From CAVZTX01 sp963778375 (GTDB lineage Bacteria > Chloroflexota > Ktedonobacteria > Ktedonobacterales > Ktedonobacteraceae), in assembly GCA_963778375.1 (NCBI GenBank), contig CAVZTX010000002.1, positions 166,180 through 230,179 on the forward strand: 64,000 nucleotides of DNA, read 5' to 3'. The notes beneath the pieces are model-generated. The model was not told where the DNA came from. It searched no databases and worked only from the letters and a program-made list of their open reading frames with translations. This document shows positions 25,039 to 32,900 of the stretch, in pieces. Numbering within the stretch: the first letter of the stretch is position 1; every line of letters begins with the position of its first letter. Position numbers and translations under genes: made by a program.

Positions 25039-25749
25039 ATGGATTTATCCCACAAATCCAACCAGTCACAGACTGCTGAACCTGTTTATCGCAAATTCCA
25101 GCGCGTGCTCCTGGCAGTATGCATTATTCTTGCCCCGCTAGCCCTCTCCTCATGGTTCGTCCTCTGTCCCCAATATGGTGTACCACGATGCCCAGAAACA
25201 ACCGGCGCAGCCCTCGCCGCCTTCCGAGCCGTGAATCCCTTGCTGATGCAGTGGTTCTTTTCCGTCACTCTCGTAGTCGCATACCTTTATCCGTTCAGCT
25301 ACCTCGGTCTGGGACTGGCCGCTATGAAGCGTTCTCCCTGGCTGGCAACTCTCGGCATCGCCTGCGGGCTGATAGGCTCTCTCCCCTGGACCGCCATTGT
25401 AGAGCAAGTCATCCTGATCAATGCAATAGCACATATGGGAGGAAGTGCAATATCTCTGTCATTGTTGAACCAGACCGCCTCAACGTGGCCGATCACCGTA
25501 CTCTTCCTCGGCTGGGTAATTGGCCATCTGCTCGGCTACGTCCTGCTGGCTATCGCTCTCGGTCGAGCAGGGGTGATTCCCTCGTGGGCTGCCTGCCTAT
25601 TCATCGGTGGCGCCTTCTTCCAGGCGGTCTCCTATCCCACGCACCAGGGCATACTCCAGGTCTTCGGCTTCGCGTTGGTCCTGCTTGGCAGCATCCCCGT
25701 TGCCCTCGCAATGTTGAAGAGAACAGGCGAAGCAGTACCATCCTCTTAA
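25039..25749 (+). CDS. Integral membrane protein of unknown function
   Basis: The 236-residue product has about six hydrophobic segments (around 24-42, 75-95, 105-125, 155-185, 195-215, 220-232) and a conserved-looking Cys-Pro loop CPQYGVPRCPETTG. ATG 25039 is used (GGAAAGGA upstream); TTG at 25030 is in frame. I do not recognise the family. Its distance to the DUF998 gene (74 bases) and similar topology suggest one transcription unit. Confidence 0.65.
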   Translation: MDLSHKSNQSQTAEPVYRKFQRVLLAVCIILAPLALSSWFVLCPQYGVPRCPETTGAALAAFRAVNPLLMQWFFSVTLVVAYLYPFSYLGLGLAAMKRSPWLATLGIACGLIGSLPWTAIVEQVILINAIAHMGGSAISLSLLNQTASTWPITVLFLGWVIGHLLGYVLLAIALGRAGVIPSWAACLFIGGAFFQAVSYPTHQGILQVFGFALVLLGSIPVALAMLKRTGEAVPSS

Positions 25750-25781
25750 CAACTCGGCTCACATAGTAATACAATATAGAC

Positions 25782-26297
25782 ATGAACATAGACGACGAAG
25801 ATGACACATCCAGTGAAGCAGCCGAAATAGGCAGCGACGAACTGCTCTCTGACGAGAATCTGCGTTTACCCGAAAGTGCCAACATTCTTGTGCGCCTACA
25901 TGCCGTGCGTGCCTGGCTAGCACGTCGCCATGACGAAGCAGCCATCGAAGTAGGGGAAGCGGCCCTCGCCCTGCAAGAAATCATGCAAGAGGAGCCATCC
26001 GATACGCGCATGCGCCGTCGCGAACAACAGCTTCAGCGCGAAAGACTAGACCGAATACAACGCTCACTCACCGAAGCCCAACAGCGTCTAAGCGCCTATG
26101 AAGAATCTCAATCTCTTTTAGAAGAATGTATTGCCCACACCACCAGCAGTGAGCGCGTCCTGGTCGAATACTACCTCACACTCGAAGACCTCGTGCAGGC
26201 AGCACAAGCCTCACAACAGACATCCTCATCCTGGCTGAATGCACTTGCTGACGTACAGCATCGTATCGAACAGGTAGGGGCACCGAATGAGGAGTAG
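25782..26297 (+). CDS. Hypothetical coiled-coil protein
   Basis: The 171-residue soluble protein has an acidic N-terminus (DDEDDTSSEAAEIGSDE) and long charged helices with heptad character (REQQLQRERLDRIQRSLTE) predicted to form coiled coil. No catalytic motif is seen. It starts 32 bases after the preceding membrane protein gene, so it may be the last gene of that unit. It is convergent with the next gene. Confidence 0.6.
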   Translation: MNIDDEDDTSSEAAEIGSDELLSDENLRLPESANILVRLHAVRAWLARRHDEAAIEVGEAALALQEIMQEEPSDTRMRRREQQLQRERLDRIQRSLTEAQQRLSAYEESQSLLEECIAHTTSSERVLVEYYLTLEDLVQAAQASQQTSSSWLNALADVQHRIEQVGAPNEE

Positions 26298-26307
26298 AAA
26301 TTTTGCA

Positions 26308-26847
26308 TCATCCACCAAACGCCACCATCGCTCCACTCCCAAAACGCAGCGTCAATGAGGACAAGTTAACTTTACTACTCACAGGAAAATCAAGATATCC
26401 ATCCTGCATCTGGCCCGGCAACACTACCGGGGCTATATTTAAATAGAGCGGCGTAGATGTTTGTCCGTTGGGAAGGAGCAAACGAACATCTGAGGTATAG
26501 TTGATACCAGCAGGAGCCTGCCCTCCATTCTTTGCCTCTAAATACACACGCACTGTATAAGGCCCACCCTGTTTGGCATCATCAGAAAAAGACGCCGCCT
26601 CTTGCACCTGCATCACCGTAATATGCGCACCGTTGAAATCAACGCCCCGGTTCACCGTCAATGTACCGGCAGAATTAGTGATGACCGCCGGTGGCGTCAC
26701 CAGATCACTACTCGTTCCTTTACTTAGATTTGCTGCTGGTAAATGGCTATAGGCAATGAAGAAAACCAAGACGGTAACCACTAATATAAGCACTATCCCG
26801 AGCGCGACCCGTACTCCTCGCGATGTCGAACTATGTTCTTGTACCAT
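26308..26847 (-). CDS. Membrane-anchored extracellular protein (DUF4352-like)
   Basis: The 179-residue protein has one N-terminal transmembrane segment (ALGIVLILVVTVLVFFIAY, residues about 14-32) and an extracytoplasmic beta-rich domain resembling DUF4352 (VNRGVDFNGAHITVMQV, NYTSDVRLLLPNG). Such domains are secreted or lipoprotein modules of unknown role. It starts at ATG 26847 (GGAGCATAGAAAGAG upstream); 26874 is an alternative. It may be co-expressed with the DUF1501/DUF1800 pair on the same strand. Confidence 0.55.
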   Translation of the reverse strand: MVQEHSSTSRGVRVALGIVLILVVTVLVFFIAYSHLPAANLSKGTSSDLVTPPAVITNSAGTLTVNRGVDFNGAHITVMQVQEAASFSDDAKQGGPYTVRVYLEAKNGGQAPAGINYTSDVRLLLPNGQTSTPLYLNIAPVVLPGQMQDGYLDFPVSSKVNLSSLTLRFGSGAMVAFGG

Positions 26848-26915
26848 ACTCTTTCTATGCTCCTGGTTGTACATAATGTAATGAACCAGGACATATTATA
26901 ACAGAGGTTGCGCTA

Positions 26916-28178
26916 TCATGCCTGCGGCAAGAAATTCTGTGAACCAAATGAACCACCCAGCACATCCTTCGAGGAGGCACCAAGCCAGCGATCCAGCACC
27001 GTAGCGTAGACAGAACGGAAATCGACGGTATACTTCAGATTGCCATTTGAATCCAGGCTGCTCAGACTAGGAGGCTCACCAAAGATGCCCTTGTTGATCG
27101 GATTGCCGAGCACAAACAGCGGAGCCGCAGTTCCATGATCGGTACCCAGGCTGCCATTCTCTTCCACGCGCCGTCCGAACTCAGACCACGTCATAACCAC
27201 GACGTTATCGGCCTTCCCATGCTTCTCCAGGTCAGTGTAAAAGGCCGCGAGACCTTGCGCTAGCATCGTCATCAGCGCATTATGCGTCTGCACCTGGTTC
27301 GCATGCGTATCGAAACCACCCAACGTCACGTAACCAACACGCAAGCCCAATCCCGATACAATCGCCTCAGCCAATATCTTGAGTCCCTGTGCAAATGCTC
27401 CCGTTGGGTAGGTCACAGCAGGCTGGTATTGCGCATCAGCCGTACGCAATTGGCGCGATCCCTCCTGCGCATTCAATGCCGTCGTATCCAGCAAGGCAGC
27501 ATAAGGAGCCGTCTTCGGATAAGAGTTGTAGAGCTTCATGAGCGCCTGCAAACGCGCATTGCCGCCATCTCTATCTGCCGGATCAGGATAGACCTGGTAA
27601 CTCTTCACATTCGCCAGCGTCGGTACAGGTGCATTGATTGATGCCAATGCTTGTGCCGTCTGCACATCGATATCAAGCGACTTGAATGGATGCCCATCCG
27701 AGTCAACCCAGCCAGAGACAAGCTTACCCAGCCAGCCCTCGCTTCCATTCCCATTCAGATCCAACGTTTGCCAGATATCCATCGCCTGAAAGTGCGAGAG
27801 GCTCTGATTGGGATAGCCCACTCCCTCAACAATTGCCAAATGCCCGGCATCCCACAGCGGCTTCAACGGCTGTAGGTTTGGATGGAGTCCCAGCCGACTA
27901 TCCAATTGAAGCACATTGGCCTCCGGCACGCCTATCGTTGGACGCATCTGGTGATACAACGGATCGGTAAACGGGACAACTGTATTCAGACCATCGTTAC
28001 CGCCAGCCATCTGCACTACGATCAGCGTTCGATCACTTGCTGCCTGCGACACGTGCGAACCTTCCAATGACTGAGCACGTGCCGAAGCCACGCCGCGACT
28101 AAAAATGGACGGCATCACCATACCCGCAGACACCACCAGCAGCCCATCCTTTATCATTGCTCTTCGCGAAAGTTTCAT
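26916..28178 (-). CDS. DUF1501 domain protein with Tat-type signal
   Basis: The 420-residue protein starts KLSRRAMIKDGLLVVSAG, a twin-arginine signal followed by a hydrophobic stretch. The body is DUF1501, an alkaline-phosphatase-fold sulfatase-like family, with VVQMAGGNDGLNTVVPF and VVVMTWSEFGRRVEENGS. DUF1501 genes are commonly found next to DUF1800, as here (45 bases). The function is unknown; secretion with the partner is likely. Confidence 0.88.
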   Translation of the reverse strand: MKLSRRAMIKDGLLVVSAGMVMPSIFSRGVASARAQSLEGSHVSQAASDRTLIVVQMAGGNDGLNTVVPFTDPLYHQMRPTIGVPEANVLQLDSRLGLHPNLQPLKPLWDAGHLAIVEGVGYPNQSLSHFQAMDIWQTLDLNGNGSEGWLGKLVSGWVDSDGHPFKSLDIDVQTAQALASINAPVPTLANVKSYQVYPDPADRDGGNARLQALMKLYNSYPKTAPYAALLDTTALNAQEGSRQLRTADAQYQPAVTYPTGAFAQGLKILAEAIVSGLGLRVGYVTLGGFDTHANQVQTHNALMTMLAQGLAAFYTDLEKHGKADNVVVMTWSEFGRRVEENGSLGTDHGTAAPLFVLGNPINKGIFGEPPSLSSLDSNGNLKYTVDFRSVYATVLDRWLGASSKDVLGGSFGSQNFLPQA

Positions 28179-28223
28179 ATGTATATCTCCTCTGGGCCGA
28201 TAAATTGGCCCTTACGATTTACT

Positions 28224-29888
28224 TTAATTGAGCTGGTATTCTGGCGACGCCATAATCAGGTAAAGCGTCCCACGCACCCGATTTAGCGGATAGCGTTGTC
28301 CATTTGTCAGCGTAATGTATGCACCACCCTGGCTGGTATCCTTTGTCGTAAAGTAGTCAAGGAACTGTGTCCGCCGGTCGCTCTCCACCATCCCATCCAG
28401 CAAGAACGAGGAGAAGTAATCGACGAACCGCTCCGGCGAGTTCAGCTTATTGGCATTCACGATACCCTGCAGGTCCAGCAATGGGGCTGCACTTCCTCCG
28501 CTGGACGCCTTGGCAGCAAGAGAACCGCGAGCTAACAGCAAATCGACGTAGTTCAGGCGCGTCATCCAGGTGCCGCTATTCAGCCAGAGTGCACTCACTT
28601 TATCGCCCGGCCAACCCGCTACGTTGGGTGGATCGAACACCGTCTGCCCCATCAGCGTGACCAGCCCCGGCAATCCAGTTCCATCGCCCCGAAGGTTCAA
28701 GGCCCGATACACTCCAACAGCAAACTCCACAGGCGACTTGAGGCGCGCTCGATACGCTTTCTGAGAAGAAAACTGCGGTGAGAGCAAGAGCGTCCGCATC
28801 ACAGCGCCCATATTGTGGCCACTTTTCACATAGGTATCCACCAGCGGCGCGAGATCGTCGGTGCTGGGATTTTCATACACGAAGAAGGTAAACAATTTCC
28901 GACTGATGAACCAGGGCGTTGCCGGATGATTCGCGAGAATATGAACCACATCTTTATAATCGAAGTTCCCGGTCTGTCCCAGGTAGCGTTTGGTCAGATC
29001 GTTATGGTCAGCAGGTATATAGCGCGAGGTCAAACCATTGACATGCCAGCCCGTTAAAGCTGCCGCGCCTTCATAGACATCCTGCTGTGTGTAGTGTCCA
29101 AGCCCCAGCGTAAACAATTCCATCATTTCGCGGGCATAGTTCTCATTCGGCGCGGTTTTCGTGCTTTTTGTCAGATCAAGGTAGAAAAGCATCGCCGGGT
29201 CACTGGTAATGCCCAGCATGATGTTATCAAAGGTATCAAAAGCATGCGCACGTAAAAACTGATTTTGCACGATCATGCGCATATAGTTCTTGGCACCGCC
29301 CACCTTACGAAAGCTACTTGTGAGTACTCCATGCCAGAAGAGCGTCATTTTCTCCAATAACGGGCGCTGTGTCCAGGCCATACGCAACAACCACCATCGC
29401 TGCTGGTCAGCAGGTTTATTGAGATTGAGGTTCAAAGCCTTCAGACTATTCTCCAATGCATCATCGGATACCTGCGAGTAGTTGAGCAGTCGATCTACCG
29501 CACCATCAAACCCTAGAGGTGTATATGTCGCCAAATCTTGGGAATTAGCGCCAAAGCCTGCACGCCGCAGCAAGTGCCCAGCCTGAACATTGCTTGCTAT
29601 CGGTCCGTGGAATCCGCCGTTTTGCAACCACCGTTCCAACTCGAATCCACCAACGGCTGCCGCTCCACCCAATCCTACTAATCCTAATAGCGACGCACCC
29701 ATGAACTTGCGACGTGACCACTGGCGTTTCGGCGCTACAACGGGTCCCGGCAATTGTCCGGTAGAAGCAGGAGGAACGTATTGTCCAGGTGGTACCTCTG
29801 GAACCTGACGGAGTGGTAGTCGCTTCTCCGTAGGCTCATTATTTATATCTTGCTCTGTATCCATAGATTTTGCTCTCACTCCATTCAT
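28224..29888 (-). CDS. DUF1800 domain protein
   Basis: The 554-residue protein has a proline-rich N-terminus, a twin-arginine-like segment KRQWSRRKFMGASLLGLVG, then DUF1800 with RAGFGANSQDLATY, NENYAREMMELFTLGLGHY and VAGWPGDKVSALWLNSG. It is paired with DUF1501. The start at 29888 is uncertain; an in-frame ATG at 29864 has a similar weak site. The pair is widespread and exported, with no proven enzyme activity. Confidence 0.87.
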   Translation of the reverse strand: MNGVRAKSMDTEQDINNEPTEKRLPLRQVPEVPPGQYVPPASTGQLPGPVVAPKRQWSRRKFMGASLLGLVGLGGAAAVGGFELERWLQNGGFHGPIASNVQAGHLLRRAGFGANSQDLATYTPLGFDGAVDRLLNYSQVSDDALENSLKALNLNLNKPADQQRWWLLRMAWTQRPLLEKMTLFWHGVLTSSFRKVGGAKNYMRMIVQNQFLRAHAFDTFDNIMLGITSDPAMLFYLDLTKSTKTAPNENYAREMMELFTLGLGHYTQQDVYEGAAALTGWHVNGLTSRYIPADHNDLTKRYLGQTGNFDYKDVVHILANHPATPWFISRKLFTFFVYENPSTDDLAPLVDTYVKSGHNMGAVMRTLLLSPQFSSQKAYRARLKSPVEFAVGVYRALNLRGDGTGLPGLVTLMGQTVFDPPNVAGWPGDKVSALWLNSGTWMTRLNYVDLLLARGSLAAKASSGGSAAPLLDLQGIVNANKLNSPERFVDYFSSFLLDGMVESDRRTQFLDYFTTKDTSQGGAYITLTNGQRYPLNRVRGTLYLIMASPEYQLN

Positions 29889-30196
29889 TTCCTAGAGATG
29901 AAACTCCAGGAAATGAGCTGGCATACCTTGCAACAGAATTCTTCATGTTAAACGTTCTGATGCTATTCTAACAGAGAAACATCAAGAAAGTCTCAAGAAA
30001 TGCTACTTATATCATCACAGATGGGATTAGTAATGGTGTCCTAAGGTCAGCATGAGAATAGTGTGCCAAAAACACAGAAACATCCATGAGATTGTACTTA
30101 TGGGTGCTTTTTGATAAGGCTCGTAACAACCAGAGTCAGGGAGGATGGTTCCCGCACTGATGGGAGCTTCGCGTTCCCTGCTCCACTTCATTGGCA

Positions 30197-30306
30197 GCAC
30201 GGCGACGATGAGCCAGGCTGGCTCAGTTCACTCACTCTACAAGGAAATCTGTGAGGTGCTGCTAGGTAAGCGGCACGGCGACGATGAGCCACCCTGGCTC
30301 AGTTCA
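30197..30306. repeat. Direct repeat of a 34-bp module with an inner palindrome
   Basis: GCACGGCGACGATGAGCCA occurs at 30197-30215 and 30273-30291, 76 bp apart, each followed by nn(c)TGGCTCAGTTCA. Inside each is TGAGCCA-3-TGGCTCA (30209-30225 and 30285-30301), a palindrome with a three-base centre. They lie in the 437-base gap between the DUF1800 and Cys-rich genes. Twin operator sites for an unknown regulator are one reading; nothing else is recognised in this gap. Confidence 0.7.
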
Positions 30307-30325
30307 TCTCCACCTCAGCCCCCTA

Positions 30326-30847
30326 TCAGAACCTTCTTCTGACAGAGAGGGTTATGCCTACTTGAGGCGGGGTCGTTCCACAGGGAACCGTACAATACGT
30401 GCCAGAAGGACATCCAAAGGAACACCTTGCGCAGACCAACCAGCCTATAGCCGCACAGTCGCTATCCTTCGAACAGGGATAACATTGGAAAGCGATACTA
30501 TCACAGGAACTCCCACCCTCAACCTTTGTATCACACAAGCACTCTATATTGCCATTACAACCAGCAGTGCCGCAATCCCCAGGATTCGGACACCCAAATG
30601 TGACGCACTGGCCGTTCTGGCAGGTTTGGCCGCTATCGCAGCACTGCCCGTGGCAGCAGGTTCCGCTACAACACTGGCTATTCGTGTTACAGCCGATACC
30701 ACCTGGTTTACACTTAGCAAAGGCGGTGCTGATGCTCCCCAGACTGAGCAAGCCACCAAGGGTCGCGCCAATCGCCTTGAGGGCCTGGCGACGTGAAGTC
30801 GCAGTCGCCAGGGCTTTAGTCAGGTCGTCAAAACGAGAAGGTTCCAT
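30326..30847 (-). CDS. Cysteine-rich exported protein
   Basis: The 173-residue product starts MEPSRFDDLTKALATATSRR followed by QALKAIGATLGGLLSLGS, which looks like a twin-arginine/Sec-like signal ending near AFA. The mature part is full of cysteines (about 20) in CX6CC and CCxGxC spacing (CNTNSQCCSGTCC, CCDSGQTC), like small disulfide-rich modules. It would be a secreted protein held by disulfides. ATG 30847 has AAAGGACGGAAGGAG upstream. No family is recognised with confidence. Confidence 0.65.
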   Translation of the reverse strand: MEPSRFDDLTKALATATSRRQALKAIGATLGGLLSLGSISTAFAKCKPGGIGCNTNSQCCSGTCCHGQCCDSGQTCQNGQCVTFGCPNPGDCGTAGCNGNIECLCDTKVEGGSSCDSIAFQCYPCSKDSDCAAIGWLVCARCSFGCPSGTYCTVPCGTTPPQVGITLSVRRRF

Positions 30848-31027
30848 CTCCTTCCGTCCTTTCTGGATACATTTATGCATCCACGCATCAGCAGAAAATA
30901 ACGCAGGATCACAACGATGCAGGTCAACCAGCGCCAATGACGCAATTACAGGTGGGGTTCTACTAGAAGAATAACATGAGATGAGCGTCAAATACAAGTC
31001 TCTATCTCTCCCCAGTCGCACTCATGT

Positions 31028-31231
31028 TTACGTCTCTCGCCGCTTGCGATAGTGGTGTTCCAATCCTTTGAGTTTGCCGTGTGCCCGATCTAAATGATCG
31101 AGTAGTTGTAGCACTTTTGGAAGTAACTGATCCTCCATCTCTATACGCAGATCAAGCGCCTCAAGATATGCGTTTAGTAGATAGGTGTAGTACGTAAGGT
31201 CGGCTTGTTGGAACCGTACCCTATAAAGGGT
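31028..31231 (-). pseudogene. Possible remnant of a small helical protein gene
   Basis: The minus-strand frame reads a well-behaved C-terminus (YYTYLLNAYLEALDLRIEM then EDQLLPKVLQLLDHLDRAHG, ending RKRRET). It has no usable start codon near its beginning, where it runs into the promoter of the divergent glycosidase gene. It could be a 5'-truncated gene or chance. It fills part of the gap between the Cys-rich protein and the glycosidase; 30848-31027 shows nothing. Confidence 0.25.
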
Positions 31232-31236
31232 ACAAT
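31208..31236 (+). promoter_or_regulatory. Promoter with palindrome before the glycosidase gene
   Basis: TTGGAA (31208-31213) and TACAAT (31231-31236) are 17 bp apart. GTACCCT-ATAA-AGGGTAC (31216-31233) is a perfect 7-4-7 inverted repeat within the spacer and -10 box, a likely operator. The gene start is 36 bases downstream. Confidence 0.5.
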
Positions 31237-31271
31237 AGAAACTGACGCAAGCAAAAAGGAGTATAAGGCAT

Positions 31272-32885
31272 ATGCTGCCGAGACTACGGATGCCGGCAAA
31301 CAAAAAACAGCTCTGGACCTTCATTCTCAGCATAGCAGTAGTGGTAGCTCTCGTGGGGTTAATTATCGGGAACTCATTAAATAGGTCTCATAACAACCCT
31401 ATAAACATAAGCACTGTCACTCCATCCGCAACACAAGCTCAAGGCACACAAACCGATGCTACCGTCTCACCGCTCCTCTTTGGCACAAACCTCGGCCTCT
31501 TCGATAGCAATGATCAGGTGCTGAATTCGGCCAGTACACGCACTGCTCTCTCGCAAATGCATATGCGCATCATTCGCATGCCCGTGCGTTCCAGCCTTTC
31601 CGAGGAGACCGAGATTGTGGCGGCACAGACCATCAAAAGCATTGGAGCTATTCCATTAGTCGTATTACGCGGAGCAGTAGACTCCACTGTGCTGGCCGAC
31701 GACACCCGCATCATCAACGACATGAACCATATCTTTGGTAACGGCGTTGTTTACTACGAATATGGCAACGAAGAAGACTTGCTCGGTGTCAATGTCACTC
31801 GCTACACCGCTTCATGGAATGCCATCGTTCCGCAACTGAAGCGCATAGCCATACACGGGCAATTTGTCGGTCCAGTAAACTTTCAGTACGACCGTGCCTA
31901 TCTCACAAGCTTCCTGCGCAATGCGAATCCCCGTCCAGACGAAGTGAGCTGGCACGAATACACCTGCGATGACTCCTGGGCCAGCGATATTTGTATCTCG
32001 CACATCGATCACTGGACAACCCACATCAGCGATGCCCGTACCGCCATGACTGCCACGATTGGCGTCGCGCTCCCCATCATGATTACCGAATGGAACTACG
32101 CGCCCAACGCTGTGCCAAACGATGGGAAAAACAACAACAGCACTTTCATGACAACCTGGACTACGAAAGCCTTACAAACACTCGCTGCCAATCGTGTATT
32201 CGCCTCAATGCAATATTCCTGCACCGATACCGCTATCCCCTTAATCAACGGTAGCGGTACGCTCACTACTCAGGGAACGGTCTTCCAGGGCCAATACCAA
32301 CAAATGATCGTCGCCGGACAACAGCCTCCATCACTATCTACCCCAATAGCATCTGGTTCTGTGCAAGCAATGCCGACAACAAACAGCAGCACACCTAATC
32401 CAACACCAACCGGAATCACTAATTCAAACGCAGTTTTCTCCTTCGAGGACGGTGGCACCGATGGATGGAGTGGTCACGGCTCGCAGATAGCTAACGTACA
32501 AAATAGTGCAACCATCGGCATGGGCGATACGCACTCATTGCAGGTCACACTAACCAATCTCGCTAATAATGACTATCCCTATGTCTCGGTCGGTCGCTCC
32601 AACCTGCCAAACTACCCACAAGCAGACCAAACTCTTACAGCTTACGTATATCAACCAGCCAATTCCAACAGCTTCACCGCCAAGCTATTTGTCATGGACG
32701 ACAACTACCACTGGTTCTCCAATAACACAATGGTCTCCCTGACTCCCGGCCAGTGGAATCGCCTGACGTTTACGTTGCCCTCTGGCATTAGTAGGCAGCC
32801 GCGCCTGGTGGGTATACAATTCAGCAATGCAGCGAATATCGCTGAAAGCGGAGATGTTTACATTGACCAGGTGGGATGGAGCTAG
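31272..32885 (+). CDS. Putative secreted glycoside hydrolase (clan A-like) with C-terminal carbohydrate-binding domain
   Basis: The 537-residue protein has an N-terminal membrane/signal segment (residues about 15-35) and a Thr/Ser-rich linker. A TIM-barrel-like region carries YYEYGNEED (candidate acid/base Glu about 167) and MITEWNY (candidate nucleophile Glu about 273), the two conserved positions of GH39/GH-A-type enzymes. After a Pro/Thr linker, residues about 395-537 (FSFEDGGTDGWSGHG ... GDVYIDQVGW) look like a jelly-roll carbohydrate-binding module. The substrate is unknown. ATG 31272 follows AAGGAG; an in-frame ATG at 31290 is possible. Confidence 0.65.
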   Translation: MLPRLRMPANKKQLWTFILSIAVVVALVGLIIGNSLNRSHNNPINISTVTPSATQAQGTQTDATVSPLLFGTNLGLFDSNDQVLNSASTRTALSQMHMRIIRMPVRSSLSEETEIVAAQTIKSIGAIPLVVLRGAVDSTVLADDTRIINDMNHIFGNGVVYYEYGNEEDLLGVNVTRYTASWNAIVPQLKRIAIHGQFVGPVNFQYDRAYLTSFLRNANPRPDEVSWHEYTCDDSWASDICISHIDHWTTHISDARTAMTATIGVALPIMITEWNYAPNAVPNDGKNNNSTFMTTWTTKALQTLAANRVFASMQYSCTDTAIPLINGSGTLTTQGTVFQGQYQQMIVAGQQPPSLSTPIASGSVQAMPTTNSSTPNPTPTGITNSNAVFSFEDGGTDGWSGHGSQIANVQNSATIGMGDTHSLQVTLTNLANNDYPYVSVGRSNLPNYPQADQTLTAYVYQPANSNSFTAKLFVMDDNYHWFSNNTMVSLTPGQWNRLTFTLPSGISRQPRLVGIQFSNAANIAESGDVYIDQVGWS

Positions 32886-32900
32886 AGAAGAGCTATAAGT

